A DNA stretch of 64,000 nucleotides from an uncultured Phascolarctobacterium sp. (GCA_900757795.1 CAAEPE010000009.1:1-64000), one strand, 5' to 3'. Shown: positions 32,309-41,242, numbered from the stretch's first letter. The notes: generated by a model not told the origin, from the letters alone. Made by a program: numbers and translations.

Positions 32309-32356
32309 AAAAAAAGTCAAGAGAAGGACAACCATAGCTGTCGCTCTCTTGACTTT
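32309..32356 (-). terminator. Terminator of the tetR gene
   Basis: AAAGTCAAGAGA (minus-strand 3' arm ending in a T7 run) pairs over 12 bp with TCTCTTGACTTT; the loop is 20 bases. It lies about 40 bases past the tetR stop. Confidence 0.8.
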
Positions 32357-32394
32357 GATAAAATTTGATATTATGTTATGTGGTCTAAATTACC

Positions 32395-33072
32395 TTAAGC
32401 CTGCTTTGCCTCGCCAAATAGATACCGGTCAACGATAATTTCTGCCGCCATTTCCGGCGACATATCATGCTTAATGGACTGAGTAGGATTAAAAATACTC
32501 ATTGCTACGCCAAAGAACACATATTTTGCCGAAACCTCTATATCGCCGCTTGCTTTTAACAAGCCCTGCTGCCAAGCATTGCTTAAAAATTCTTCTAAAA
32601 TTACATACTCTTCCTTCAATAGCTCATGATAGCGCAGGATGCGCTCCTCCAGCTCAGGCGAAATCTCTACCTGGCTGTAACGCGGCAAAACGCGGTAAAC
32701 ACCGTCCACCTTCTGCACGCGGCAAGCGCTGCTGGTCCCCAGCATTTCAAAACAAATAATCTGCCATAAAGCGCTGTTTTCATAATAAAAGGCTACAAAC
32801 TCCTTAAAATATGCCAGCATTTTATCCACTAAATTTTTTTGCTCGTTTACAACCTGACGCAGTTTTTCAACAAAGGGTTTATTTTTATCCAATACCAGCT
32901 TGTAAAACAACTGTTCCTTATTGCCAAAATATTTATAAACGGTTCCTTTGCCCACATCAGCAAGTGCAATAATCTCATCTAAAGTAGCTTTTTCATAGCC
33001 GTACAGCGAAAAAATTTCTTCTGCCGCCTGCAAAATGCGCACATCCTTGGGCAATGCTTTGTCAAGCTTCAC
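32395..33072 (-). CDS. TetR-family regulator
   Basis: A 225-residue TetR repressor. The helix-turn-helix (ILQAAEEIFSLYGYEKATLDEI, then ADVGKGTVYKYFGNKEQLFY) spans residues 13-60, followed by a variable helical ligand domain. The start is GTG (33072) with GGAGG upstream. It is divergent from the kor operon, which it may repress. No clear operator palindrome was found between them. Confidence 0.88.
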   Translation of the reverse strand: MKLDKALPKDVRILQAAEEIFSLYGYEKATLDEIIALADVGKGTVYKYFGNKEQLFYKLVLDKNKPFVEKLRQVVNEQKNLVDKMLAYFKEFVAFYYENSALWQIICFEMLGTSSACRVQKVDGVYRVLPRYSQVEISPELEERILRYHELLKEEYVILEEFLSNAWQQGLLKASGDIEVSAKYVFFGVAMSIFNPTQSIKHDMSPEMAAEIIVDRYLFGEAKQA

Positions 33073-33231
33073 TTTGTTACCTCCTCTACCACAATTTACC
33101 GTTCTTTTTATCTTTTATTATAGCTTATTTAGCGTACAAATGCCAGTAAATCGGCAGCAGTTTTTCTCGTTGGCATAATTGTAATGCTTTTAAAAATTTT
33201 TGTCTAAAAATTACCTATTTAACTATTTTTT

Positions 33232-33240
33232 TGGTATAAT
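33232..33240 (+). promoter_or_regulatory. Extended -10 promoter of korDABC
   Basis: TGGTATAAT is a perfect extended -10; a modest -35 (TTACCT, 33211-33216) lies 18 bp upstream. The leader would be about 45 bases to the AAGGAGG site. Confidence 0.6.
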
Positions 33241-33292
33241 GTATACAGGGTTGTTATTTATTCTTCGATAGGTATCATAAGGAGGTCACCAT

Positions 33293-33475
33293 ATGAGCTT
33301 AAAAATAATTACTAAGCGCTGCAAGGGCTGCGGCATCTGCGCAGCATTCTGCCCGAAAAAGGTTCTGGCAGTAAACGAAGTCGGCAAGGTTGAAGCCGTT
33401 GCTGAAGAAAACTGCATCAAATGCGGACAATGCGAAATGCGCTGCCCGGATTATGCTATTTTGTTAGATAAATAA
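33293..33475 (+). CDS. korD: 2-oxoacid:ferredoxin oxidoreductase, ferredoxin (delta) subunit
   Basis: A 60-residue two-cluster ferredoxin: CKGCGICAAFCP and CIKCGQCEMRCP. It precedes the catalytic subunits by 17 bases with a strong AAGGAGG site. It passes electrons from the TPP subunit to free ferredoxin. Confidence 0.92.
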   Translation: MSLKIITKRCKGCGICAAFCPKKVLAVNEVGKVEAVAEENCIKCGQCEMRCPDYAILLDK

Positions 33476-33492
33476 AAAGGAGTGAATTACCC

Positions 33493-34632
33493 ATGTCAAG
33501 AATTCTGCTGTTACAAGGTAACCAAGCAGTTGTTGAGGGTGCGATTGCTGCCGGTGTAAAATTTTATGGCGGTTATCCGATCACCCCTTCCACCGAAATT
33601 GCTGAACAATTAGCTTTGCGTCTGCCTCAGGTAGGCGGCAAATTTATGCAGACCGAGGACGAAATCGCCGGTTTAGGTACTGTTATCGGTGCCTCTATGG
33701 CCGGCAAAAAAGCTATGACCGCTACCAGCGGCCCCGGCTTCTCCCTGAAACAAGAAATGCTTGGCTTAGCCTGCATTGCCGAAATTCCCTGCGTTGTTGT
33801 CAACGTACAGCGTGTAGGCCCGGCAACCGGTCAGCCAACCTCTCCTGCTCAAGGCGAGGTTATGCAGGCACGTTGGGGCACCCACGGTGACCACTGGCTG
33901 ATTACCGTTTCTCCCTCCAGTGTTCCTGAATGCTTTGACTTGACGCTGCGCGCCGTTGCTCTGTCAGAAAAATACCGTTGCCCGGTAATTTTATTGATGG
34001 ACGAGGTTATCGGTCACATGCGTGAAAAAATTGAGCTGCCCGATAATTACGATGAAATTCCGCAGGCAGAACGCAAGCAGCCTACCTGCGCTCCCGAAGA
34101 TTATTTAGCCTATGGCTGCGACGATGGCTCCAAGGTTCCCGCTATGGCGCCTTTCGGCAGCGGCTACCGCTGGCACGTAACCGGCTTGGTACATGACGAA
34201 ACCGGCTTCCCCAAAGGCACCGGCGCCGCAACCAAAGCATCCCAGGATCGCCTGCGTTCTAAGCTTGAAGATAATTTAGACGATATTGTGCAAGTAGAAA
34301 ACTATAAAATGGAAGACGCCGAATTTGCCGTTATTGCCTTCGGCGGCGCTGCCCGTACCGCATACGAAGCTATTGACATGGCTCGTGCAGAAGGTCTCAA
34401 GGTTGGCTTCGTGCGTCCTATTACTATTTGGCCCTTCGCTGAAAAACAAATCAAAGAGGTTGCCGGCAAGGTAAAAGGTATTTTGGTACACGAGCTGAAC
34501 TGCGGCCAATACGTTCTGGAAGTTGAACGTGCCGTAGCAGGCAAGGTTCCCGTAAGCCTGTTTGCTAAATACGACAACGAATCTGCTACTCCGGCCGAGC
34601 TTTTGGCTGAAATCAAAAAGGCTATGGCCTAA
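33493..34632 (+). CDS. korA: 2-oxoglutarate-type ferredoxin oxidoreductase, alpha subunit
   Basis: A 379-residue alpha subunit. It opens with LLLQGNQAVVEGAIAAGVKF and YPITPSTEIAE, has TSGPGFSLKQEMLGLA and VVNVQRVGPATGQPT, and ends in a transketolase-C-like domain (GFVRPITIWPF, HELNCGQYVLEVER). Oxidative decarboxylation of 2-oxoglutarate (or a branched or other 2-oxoacid) to the acyl-CoA, reversible with reduced ferredoxin. The four-gene layout D-A-B-C with separate subunits is that of KOR/VOR; substrate choice cannot be read from sequence. Confidence 0.9.
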   Translation: MSRILLLQGNQAVVEGAIAAGVKFYGGYPITPSTEIAEQLALRLPQVGGKFMQTEDEIAGLGTVIGASMAGKKAMTATSGPGFSLKQEMLGLACIAEIPCVVVNVQRVGPATGQPTSPAQGEVMQARWGTHGDHWLITVSPSSVPECFDLTLRAVALSEKYRCPVILLMDEVIGHMREKIELPDNYDEIPQAERKQPTCAPEDYLAYGCDDGSKVPAMAPFGSGYRWHVTGLVHDETGFPKGTGAATKASQDRLRSKLEDNLDDIVQVENYKMEDAEFAVIAFGGAARTAYEAIDMARAEGLKVGFVRPITIWPFAEKQIKEVAGKVKGILVHELNCGQYVLEVERAVAGKVPVSLFAKYDNESATPAELLAEIKKAMA

Positions 34633-34655
34633 TCGGATGAGAGGAGAATAAAAGA

Positions 34656-35501
34656 ATGAGCGTAATGGAAGACTTAATTACTAAATATTTCCGTCCGGGC
34701 CGTCTGCCTCACATCTGGTGCCCCGGCTGCGGCAACGGTATTATTACCGGCGCTATTGTCAAGGCTATTGATAAGCAGGGTCTGGCAAAAGATGATGTAG
34801 CCGTTATCAGCGGTATCGGCTGCTCCAGCCGCAGCTCCGGCTATTTGGATTTTAATACCGCCAACACCCTGCACGGCCGCGCACTGCCTATCGCTACCGG
34901 CGTAAAAATGGGTAATCCCAAGCTGAACGTAATCGTTTGCAGCGGCGACGGCGACTGCACAGCTATCGGCGGCAACCATTTAATTCATGCTGCCCGCCGT
35001 AATATTGACTTAACCTTAGTTGTTTATAATAACAGCATTTACGGTATGACCGGCGGTCAATATTCCCCCATGACCCCGAAAGGCTCCAAGGCAACTACCG
35101 CTCCCTACTCCACCATCGAGCCCAGCTTCAATCTGTTGGCTTTTGCACAGGCTGCCGGCGCAACCTATGTAGCTCGCGGCACTACCTACCATGTACCGCA
35201 ATTAGTTGACGTAATCGCTAAAGGCATTGCTCACAAAGGCTTCTCCATTATCGAAGTTGTCAGCGCCTGCCCCATTTCCTTCGGTCGCCAAAACAAAATG
35301 GGCGGACCGGCGCAAATGATGATGTGGCAGCGTGACCACGGCGTACTCAAAGCCGTTTGGGATCGCATGGACGAAGAGAAAAAAGCAGAAGCTGTCGCTG
35401 CCGGTAAATTCCCCATTGGCGTTCTTTATGAAAACAACGACGTACAAGAATACACCGCGGCTTATGATGAACTAATTAAACGCGCACAGGAGGGTAAATA
35501 A
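34656..35501 (+). CDS. korB: 2-oxoglutarate-type ferredoxin oxidoreductase, beta (TPP) subunit
   Basis: A 281-residue TPP-binding subunit. HIWCPGCGNGIITGA carries cluster Cys residues. ISGIGCSSRSSGYL follows. The TPP/Mg motif is GDGDCTAIGGNHLIHAARRN, with YNNSIYGMTGGQ after it. The final part has the EVVSACPISFGR segment. It follows korA after 23 bases and korC follows after two. Confidence 0.93.
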   Translation: MSVMEDLITKYFRPGRLPHIWCPGCGNGIITGAIVKAIDKQGLAKDDVAVISGIGCSSRSSGYLDFNTANTLHGRALPIATGVKMGNPKLNVIVCSGDGDCTAIGGNHLIHAARRNIDLTLVVYNNSIYGMTGGQYSPMTPKGSKATTAPYSTIEPSFNLLAFAQAAGATYVARGTTYHVPQLVDVIAKGIAHKGFSIIEVVSACPISFGRQNKMGGPAQMMMWQRDHGVLKAVWDRMDEEKKAEAVAAGKFPIGVLYENNDVQEYTAAYDELIKRAQEGK

Positions 35502-35503
35502 TC

Positions 35504-36037
35504 ATGAGACAAAGCTTTCGTTTTTCCGGCACCGGCGGCCAGGGCTTAATCACTGCCGGTATCATTTTAGCTGAAGCTGCCCTCTTAGATGACAAGCTGG
35601 CTGTTCAATCTCAATCCTATGGTCCGGAAGCCCGCGGCGGCTCCTCTAAGGCCGAGGCGATTATTTCCGATGAGCCTATTTATTTCAGCCGCGTAATCGA
35701 CCCCGATTATTTGCTGGTTATGAGCCAGGAAGCAGCTAATAAATATACTGCTGACTGTGACAAGCACACCACTGTAATTACCGATACTCTGTTTGTTGAC
35801 CAAGTTCCCGGCAATTACGGCAAACGCGTTGATCTGCCTATCACCCACACCGCCAACACCACCTGCGGCAAGACCTTGTTCGCTAACATCGTTGCATTGG
35901 GTGCAGTAGTAGCGCTTACCCACTGCGTATCTAAAGAAGCTATTTTAAAGGCTGTTTTAAACCGCGTTCCCAAAGGAACCGAAGAAGCTAATACCAAAGC
36001 CTTAGAAGCAGGTATGGCATTAGTAGAAAAGCTGTAA
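35504..36037 (+). CDS. korC: 2-oxoglutarate-type ferredoxin oxidoreductase, gamma subunit
   Basis: A 177-residue gamma subunit: RFSGTGGQGLITAGIILAEAA, then QSQSYGPEARGGSSKAEAIIS and DPDYLLVMSQEAANKY. It completes the korDABC set. TMs and extra clusters are absent, as expected. Confidence 0.92.
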   Translation: MRQSFRFSGTGGQGLITAGIILAEAALLDDKLAVQSQSYGPEARGGSSKAEAIISDEPIYFSRVIDPDYLLVMSQEAANKYTADCDKHTTVITDTLFVDQVPGNYGKRVDLPITHTANTTCGKTLFANIVALGAVVALTHCVSKEAILKAVLNRVPKGTEEANTKALEAGMALVEKL

Positions 36038-36077
36038 GACAGCCTTAATATTTCAAAATAAATTATCGGTCAAAAAA

Positions 36078-36111
36078 ATGCCCGTCACAAGCCAATACCT
36101 GTGGCGGGCAT
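36078..36111. terminator. Hairpin downstream of korC
   Basis: ATGCCCGTCAC pairs with GTGGCGGGCAT (one G-T pair). On the plus strand no T-run follows; a run of seven A precedes it, so it is a full intrinsic terminator only for minus-strand transcripts. It may still stabilise or end the kor mRNA. Confidence 0.5.
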
Positions 36112-36139
36112 AACTATATTGTGAAAAAAATACATGCTC

Positions 36140-36168
36140 TTGACAGTCAACAGCATTTCAGCTATTAT
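36140..36168 (+). promoter_or_regulatory. Promoter of hydE
   Basis: TTGACA (36140-36145) and TATTAT (36163-36168), 17-bp spacer. It gives hydE its own transcription start, independent of kor. Confidence 0.8.
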
Positions 36169-36209
36169 AAACATATTAAAACACTAGGATTTAACGCAGG
36201 AGTAAAAGC

Positions 36210-37259
36210 ATGAACAGCACGCAAGACCTTATCAATAAATTATTTGCACAGCACAATCTGTCCGACGCAGAGCTTTTACAGCTCATAACTAGCAATGCTG
36301 CGCAAACTAATTTGCTTTTAGCTGCTGCCGCAGACAAGGTGCGCCGCCAATATTACAGCAACAAGGTTTATATCCGCGGGCTTATAGAATTTACCAATTA
36401 CTGCAAAAATAACTGTTATTACTGCGGTATCCGTGCCGGTAACAGCTGCGTTAAACGCTACCGTCTAGCTAAAGATGATATTCTTGCCTGCTGCAACGAG
36501 GGCTATGCGCTGGGTTTCCGCACCTTTGTTTTACAGGGCGGCGAAGACGCTTATTTTACCGATGAGCGCATTTGCGAAATCGTCGCTGCTATCCGCGCCC
36601 AACATCCGGACTGTGCTATTACCTTGTCCATTGGCGAAAAGGAACGTACTAGCTATCAAGCATACTTTGACGCAGGAGCTAACCGCTATTTATTGCGCCA
36701 CGAAACTGCTGATGCAGAGCATTATGCCAAGCTGCATCCCGCCAGTATGAGCTTAGAAAATCGTAAGCGCTGTCTTTACGATTTAAAAGAAATAGGCTAC
36801 CAGGTTGGCAGCGGTTTTATGGTTGGTTCTCCCTACCAAACGGCAGCAAATCTTCTAGCCGACCTGCGCTTTCTGCAGGATTTACAGCCGGACATGATTG
36901 GTATCGGTCCCTATATTACCCACGCGCAGACACCCTTTGCCGATAAACAAAGTGGTACGGCAGAGCAAACACTGCGGCTGCTTGCTATCCTGCGGCTGCT
37001 GTTTCCCTACGCTTTGCTGCCCTCTACTACGGCATTGGCAACAATTACGCCCCACGGCAGAGAGCTGGGACTCCAGGCAGGCGGCAACGTAGTTATGCCA
37101 AATCTTTCGCCAGCCAATGTGCGCAAGCTGTATTCGCTGTACGCCAAAAAAGCCTGCACCGGTACAGAAGCCGCCCAAAATCTTGCTTTGCTGCAAGCAG
37201 AGGTACAGCAGGCAGGCTACGAAATTGTCGTTGACCGAGGCGACGTAATCAGAAAATAA
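36210..37259 (+). CDS. hydE: [FeFe]-hydrogenase maturase HydE (radical SAM)
   Basis: A 349-residue radical SAM enzyme acting on the sulfur-iron synthon for the H-cluster of [FeFe]-hydrogenase. RGLIEFTNYCKNNCYYCGIR carries the CxxxCxxC cluster. LQGGEDAYF, RHETADAEHYAKLHP and GSGFMVGSPYQTAANL are HydE signatures that separate it from biotin synthase. No hydF, hydG or hydrogenase is in the window. It stands alone with its own promoter. Confidence 0.9.
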   Translation: MNSTQDLINKLFAQHNLSDAELLQLITSNAAQTNLLLAAAADKVRRQYYSNKVYIRGLIEFTNYCKNNCYYCGIRAGNSCVKRYRLAKDDILACCNEGYALGFRTFVLQGGEDAYFTDERICEIVAAIRAQHPDCAITLSIGEKERTSYQAYFDAGANRYLLRHETADAEHYAKLHPASMSLENRKRCLYDLKEIGYQVGSGFMVGSPYQTAANLLADLRFLQDLQPDMIGIGPYITHAQTPFADKQSGTAEQTLRLLAILRLLFPYALLPSTTALATITPHGRELGLQAGGNVVMPNLSPANVRKLYSLYAKKACTGTEAAQNLALLQAEVQQAGYEIVVDRGDVIRK

Positions 37260-37266
37260 AATTAAA

Positions 37267-37335
37267 GACAGTTCTACTCGAGCAATGACGACAGCGTATT
37301 GGGAATACTCGCATAAGCTATTGTGAAGAAAATTT
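37267..37335 (+). repeat. Structured intergenic repeat, copy A
   Basis: Starts GACAGTTC. The conserved core is TCGAGCAATG(A/G)CGAC, then GCGTAT, ATACTC, TAAG and ATTG(C/T)GAA. The ends pair (CAATG with C-TATTG) and the middle pairs (GCGTATT with AATACTCGC), predicting a two-tier hairpin. Copy B is at 37951-38033. Confidence 0.6.
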
Positions 37336-37374
37336 TAATTTAGACGTGCAAATTGCACTCCTGCCCTCTTATAC

Positions 37375-37437
37375 CTACTTTTTTCATAACTGAAAAAAGT
37401 AGCAAAAAAGGTTCGCGATTTTGAAAATCGCGGCAAA
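37375..37437 (+). repeat. Hairpin cluster and dispersed element, copy 1
   Basis: CTACTTTTTTCA (37375-37386) pairs perfectly with TGAAAAAAGTAG (37391-37402). A 24-bp stretch CGCGATTTTGAAAATCGCGG plus CAAA (37414-37437) follows, itself palindromic, and it recurs exactly in inverse orientation at 62794-62817. The rest of 37260-38071 holds no gene that I can support; it contains further hairpins and short repeats such as two copies of TGCAAATTGCAC. Confidence 0.65.
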
Positions 37438-37802
37438 CTTTCGCTTTTCCGTGCCGGAAAAGCTTGCAAAAGGGGCTTTTAATATTTCTTTTGGTATGCG
37501 TTCTTGATTTTGGCTACTGCTTTTGTGTTCGTAGTTCCAGGTAAGCACCGCTCGACGTTTTATGGCTATTGTGGCTACCGCAAAGTAATTTTTAATTTAA
37601 GCATGCAAATTGCACGTTAGAATAAAATTCACACTTTGCGGGAAACTGTATTGTAATTTTTATGTGCTAAAGTAATTAAGCAAATTACATTACTTGTCCA
37701 GCGCGATAACGTAGTCTCTGTAAATGGTAAAAGAGTTTTTCGATTTAACGTCATCAAGGACGAAGCACGAAAGTCTTGTCACCTGCAAGTAGGCTCTTTT
37801 TG

Positions 37803-37834
37803 CATACTTTTTCGCGCCTTTGCGAAAAAGTATG
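37803..37834. repeat. Perfect 13-bp hairpin in the hydE-mnmA gap
   Basis: CATACTTTTTCGC, a 6-base loop, then GCGAAAAAGTATG. No T-run follows, so it is not a standard terminator. It resembles the hairpin at 37375-37402 (ACTTTTT core). Confidence 0.6.
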
Positions 37835-37950
37835 ATTAAAACACCGTGCGTTCGCGTGAACGCCAAAAGTAAAAATTAAATTAAAAGCAAAAAATATTGC
37901 CGTCCCAAATAGGACAGCAGTATAAATTATAATTTATAGACAAATTCAAA

Positions 37951-38033
37951 GACAGTTCAGAAGGCATTAGATTCGAGCAATGGCGACGAAGGCGTATAAT
38001 ACATACTCCTAAGAGCCATTGCGAAAAAGATGG
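37951..38033 (+). repeat. Structured intergenic repeat, copy B
   Basis: Starts GACAGTTC. TCG-AG-CAATGGC pairs with GCCATTGCGA (two-base bulge), and GGCGTAT pairs with ATACTCC (one mismatch). Same core as copy A with compensating changes in the outer stem, arguing for RNA structure. It lies about 40 bases before mnmA and contains TATAAT, so it may also supply a promoter. Confidence 0.6.
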
Positions 38034-38071
38034 TGCCTTATAAACTGTTTTAAGCAAGGAGATATAAGATT

Positions 38072-39151
38072 ATGAACAACAAAGCCCTAATCGCTATGAG
38101 CGGTGGCGTCGACTCCAGTGTAGCGGCGCTGCTCATGCAGGAACAAGGATACTGCTGCACCGGTGTCACCATGAAGCTTTTTGACAACGAAGATATAGGT
38201 CTGCCGGTTATGGACAGTAAATGCTGTAGTCTGGACGATATTCTTGACGCTAAAAGGGTATGTGAAAGCATGGGTATGGAACATTTTACCTTTAATTACG
38301 GCGCCCGCTTCCGCATTGAGGTTATCGACCGCTTTATCAACGCTTATGTAAACGGCATGACGCCTAACCCCTGTATTGACTGCAACCGTTATTTAAAATT
38401 TGGCGAACTGTTTGCCAAGGCGCAGGAAATAGGCTGCGATTTTGTAGTTACAGGCCATTATGCCCGCATTAAATATGATGAGGAAAAGGGACGTTATCTT
38501 TTGCTCAAAGCAGTAAATCCCGAAAAAGACCAAAGCTATGTGCTGTACAGCTTAAATCAACAGCAGCTTGCCCACGCTAAATTTCCCTTAGGTACATTAT
38601 CCAAGCCTCAGGTGCGCGAAATAGCTGAAAAGCACGGTTTTGTTACCGCTCATAAGCACGACAGTCAAGACATCTGTTTTATCCGCGAGGGTACCACCTA
38701 TGCAGATTTTATCGAGCAGCGTTTAGGCCGCAAATTCCCGCCGGGAAATTTTGTTGATACTAAAGGCAATATTCTTGGCCGCCACAAGGGTATTATTCAC
38801 TATACCGTCGGTCAGCGCAAGGGCCTAGGCTTAGCACTGCCCCAACCTATGTATGTACAAGAGATTGATACTGCCAAAAACCAAGTCATTCTTTCTACTA
38901 ACGACGAGCTTTTTTCTGCCAGCGTAACCGCTACGGATATCAATCTCATTGACTGCGAGCGTATTGAAGGAGCGCGCAGAGTAAAAGCGCGTATCCGCTA
39001 CCATCATCAGGAGCAGTGGGCGACAGTTACCCAACCGGACGCTAACACTCTTCACATTGAATTTGACGAACCCCAAAGAGCAATCACCCGCGGTCAAGCC
39101 GTAGTTATGTATGACGGCGACGTAGTAGTTGGCGGCGGCAGAATAATTTAA
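38072..39151 (+). CDS. mnmA: tRNA 2-thiouridylase MnmA
   Basis: A 359-residue enzyme that thiolates U34 of Lys, Glu and Gln tRNAs. The PP-loop AMSGGVDSSVAALL is at residues 8-21. The catalytic cysteines are in MTPNPCIDCNRYLKFG (near residue 100) and SQDICFI (near 200). GRHKGIIHYTVGQRKGLG and the C-terminal beta domain are present. Single gene ending at a bidirectional terminator. Confidence 0.96.
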   Translation: MNNKALIAMSGGVDSSVAALLMQEQGYCCTGVTMKLFDNEDIGLPVMDSKCCSLDDILDAKRVCESMGMEHFTFNYGARFRIEVIDRFINAYVNGMTPNPCIDCNRYLKFGELFAKAQEIGCDFVVTGHYARIKYDEEKGRYLLLKAVNPEKDQSYVLYSLNQQQLAHAKFPLGTLSKPQVREIAEKHGFVTAHKHDSQDICFIREGTTYADFIEQRLGRKFPPGNFVDTKGNILGRHKGIIHYTVGQRKGLGLALPQPMYVQEIDTAKNQVILSTNDELFSASVTATDINLIDCERIEGARRVKARIRYHHQEQWATVTQPDANTLHIEFDEPQRAITRGQAVVMYDGDVVVGGGRII

Positions 39152-39174
39152 TAAGAGTAAAGTAACGGAGATAC

Positions 39175-39215
39175 AAAAAGAGCATTGACTCACAAATGTG
39201 GGACAATGCTCTTTT
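39175..39215. terminator. Bidirectional terminator between mnmA and ftsH
   Basis: AAAAGAGCATTG pairs with CAATGCTCTTTT, with a CTCACAAATGTGGGA interior. A-run and T-run flank it on the two sides. It serves both convergent genes. Confidence 0.88.
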
Positions 39216-39227
39216 GCTTATGAAATA

Positions 39228-41063
39228 TCAGTTTTCAGCTTCTGCCTTTTCTTCCTGCCGCAAAAGCGCCATAAACTCATCACCGGTGATAGTTTCTTTT
39301 TCTAAAAGGAAGTTAGCTAGTGCATCCAGCTTGTCGCGGTTAGCATTTAGTATTTCATGTGCTTTCACGTGAGCTTCTTTAATAATAGACAGCACCTTTG
39401 CATCAATGCGTCCTGCTGTTTCCTGACTGCATGCCAGAGAGGTATCTCCACCTAAATATTGGTTCGTAACCACCTCCGTTGCCATCATATCAAATTCTTC
39501 GGTCATACCCAAGCGCGTAACCATGCTGCGGGCAATTTTGGTAGCCTGTTCAATATCATTAGCAGCACCGCTGGTAATGCTGCCGAAAACTATTTCTTCG
39601 GCACTGCGTCCGCCGGTGATGGTAACAATCTTATTGAACAGCTCCTCTTTCTTCATGAGTACGGAGTCGTTGTCGTTAATCTGCATGGTATAACCCAACG
39701 CACCATTAGTGCGGGGAATAATGGTAATCTTATGCACGGGCGCACTGTTTTTCTGCATAGCTGCAACTAAAGCGTGACCAATTTCGTGATAAGCTATAAC
39801 CTTCTTTTCTTCGGGACTGATAACTGCGCCCTTGCGCTGATAGCCTGCGATAACTACCTCAATGGATTCTTCCAAATCTGCCTGCTCAACTACCTGACGG
39901 TGCATTTTTACTGCACGCAGCGCGCCTTCATTGATAATATTCGCCAATTCAGCACCGCTGGCGCCGGCAGTTGTTCTTGCCAAGGACAGAAAATCAATAT
40001 CATCTGCCATCTTGACATCGCGGGCGTGTACCTTCAAAATCGCTTCACGACCGTGCAAATCTGGCAGCTCTACAGGAATACGTCTGTCAAAACGTCCCGG
40101 ACGCAGCAGCGCCTTATCCAAAGACTCAGGACGATTGGTAGCAGCTAAAATTACTACGCCCTTGCTGCCATCAAAGCCGTCCATCTCGCTTAAAAGCTGA
40201 TTTAAGGTTTGCTCGCGTTCATCGTTACCGCCAAATTGACCGCTGTCGCGACGTTTACCAATAGCGTCAATTTCGTCAATAAAAACTATACATGGTGCCT
40301 TTTCCTGCGCCTGCTTGAACAAATCGCGAACGCGGGCAGCACCCATGCCCACAAACATTTCTACAAATTCACTGCCGCTAATGGAGAAAAACGGCACCTT
40401 GGCTTCACCTGCCACAGCCTTAGCCAGCAAGGTTTTGCCCGTACCGGGAGGCCCTACTAACAGCGCACCTTTAGGCATGTTGGCGCCTATTTCCTTGTAC
40501 TTGCCGGGATTATGCAAAAAGTCCACCAGCTCCATCAGCGCTTCCTTAGCCTCGTCCTGACCGGCAACATCAGCAAAGCTTTTGCCAGTTTGGGCTTCTA
40601 CATATACTTTAGCGTTACTCTTGCCAAAGGTCATAGCATTGCCGCCCATGCGCTTACCCATAAAGTGCATAAATAGCTGCCCTAAAGCGAAAAAGATAAG
40701 TATGGGCAGAATCCAGTTAGTAAAAAAGCTTACAATAGGATTTTGCTCCTTAGGCACAACCTGCGAAAACTCTACCTTACTTTTAATTAAACGATCAGCC
40801 AGCTGCGGATCCTCTACCCGTCCCGTAACATAAATTTCTTTTTCGTTACCGTCCTTGCCGAAGGCTGCAATACGTTTATCGGTAATTTCTATCTTGGACA
40901 GCTTGCCCTCGTCTACCATCTGCATAAAGGTGTTATAGGGCACATCATTTACCTTGGGACTGAAAAAGGTTGGTACAATAACGGTATTGATGAGTAAAAT
41001 AATTAAAAGCGCCATTACATAATAATACAGTAAAGGCTTCTTTTGGTTATTATCACTGTTCAT
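39228..41063 (-). CDS. ftsH: ATP-dependent zinc metalloprotease FtsH
   Basis: A 611-residue membrane protease. Helix 1 (YYYVMALLIILLINTVIV) and helix 2 (WILPILIFFALGQLFMHFM) flank a periplasmic domain. AAA domain: Walker A GPPGTGKT, Walker B CIVFIDEIDAIG, second region of homology ATNRPESLDKALLRPGRFD. The protease zinc site is HEIGH (usually HEAGH). It degrades membrane and regulatory proteins. A short Glu-rich tail ends it. Confidence 0.96.
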   Translation of the reverse strand: MNSDNNQKKPLLYYYVMALLIILLINTVIVPTFFSPKVNDVPYNTFMQMVDEGKLSKIEITDKRIAAFGKDGNEKEIYVTGRVEDPQLADRLIKSKVEFSQVVPKEQNPIVSFFTNWILPILIFFALGQLFMHFMGKRMGGNAMTFGKSNAKVYVEAQTGKSFADVAGQDEAKEALMELVDFLHNPGKYKEIGANMPKGALLVGPPGTGKTLLAKAVAGEAKVPFFSISGSEFVEMFVGMGAARVRDLFKQAQEKAPCIVFIDEIDAIGKRRDSGQFGGNDEREQTLNQLLSEMDGFDGSKGVVILAATNRPESLDKALLRPGRFDRRIPVELPDLHGREAILKVHARDVKMADDIDFLSLARTTAGASGAELANIINEGALRAVKMHRQVVEQADLEESIEVVIAGYQRKGAVISPEEKKVIAYHEIGHALVAAMQKNSAPVHKITIIPRTNGALGYTMQINDNDSVLMKKEELFNKIVTITGGRSAEEIVFGSITSGAANDIEQATKIARSMVTRLGMTEEFDMMATEVVTNQYLGGDTSLACSQETAGRIDAKVLSIIKEAHVKAHEILNANRDKLDALANFLLEKETITGDEFMALLRQEEKAEAEN

Positions 41064-41096
41064 CCTGTCATCTCCTTTATAAATTTCTTTTCTTTT

Positions 41097-41125
41097 ATTG
41101 TACTATTATCCATCTAAATATACAA
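41097..41125 (-). promoter_or_regulatory. Promoter of ftsH
   Basis: Minus strand: TTGTAT (41125-41120), 17-bp spacer, TACAAT (41102-41097). About 25 bases of leader before the ATG with GGAG. Confidence 0.55.
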
Positions 41126-41213
41126 ATGAAATGTTTGCAAACTAATTATGCCGCGGCAACCCCTTTTAAAGCGTGTACTCTCTAAGAATACCTGTATACA
41201 TATAGGTTACACC

Positions 41214-41242
41214 TTGCAAAGCCGGCACCTTTTATATACAAT
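41214..41242 (+). promoter_or_regulatory. Promoter of pyc
   Basis: TTGCAA (41214-41219) and TACAAT (41237-41242), 17-bp spacer, short leader, then AAAGGAGG before the ATG at 41272. Confidence 0.7.

Noticed and set aside
36078..36111. A regular rho-independent terminator for korDABC
   Set aside because: No T-run on the plus strand; only the minus-strand reading has one. Kept as a hairpin with reduced confidence.
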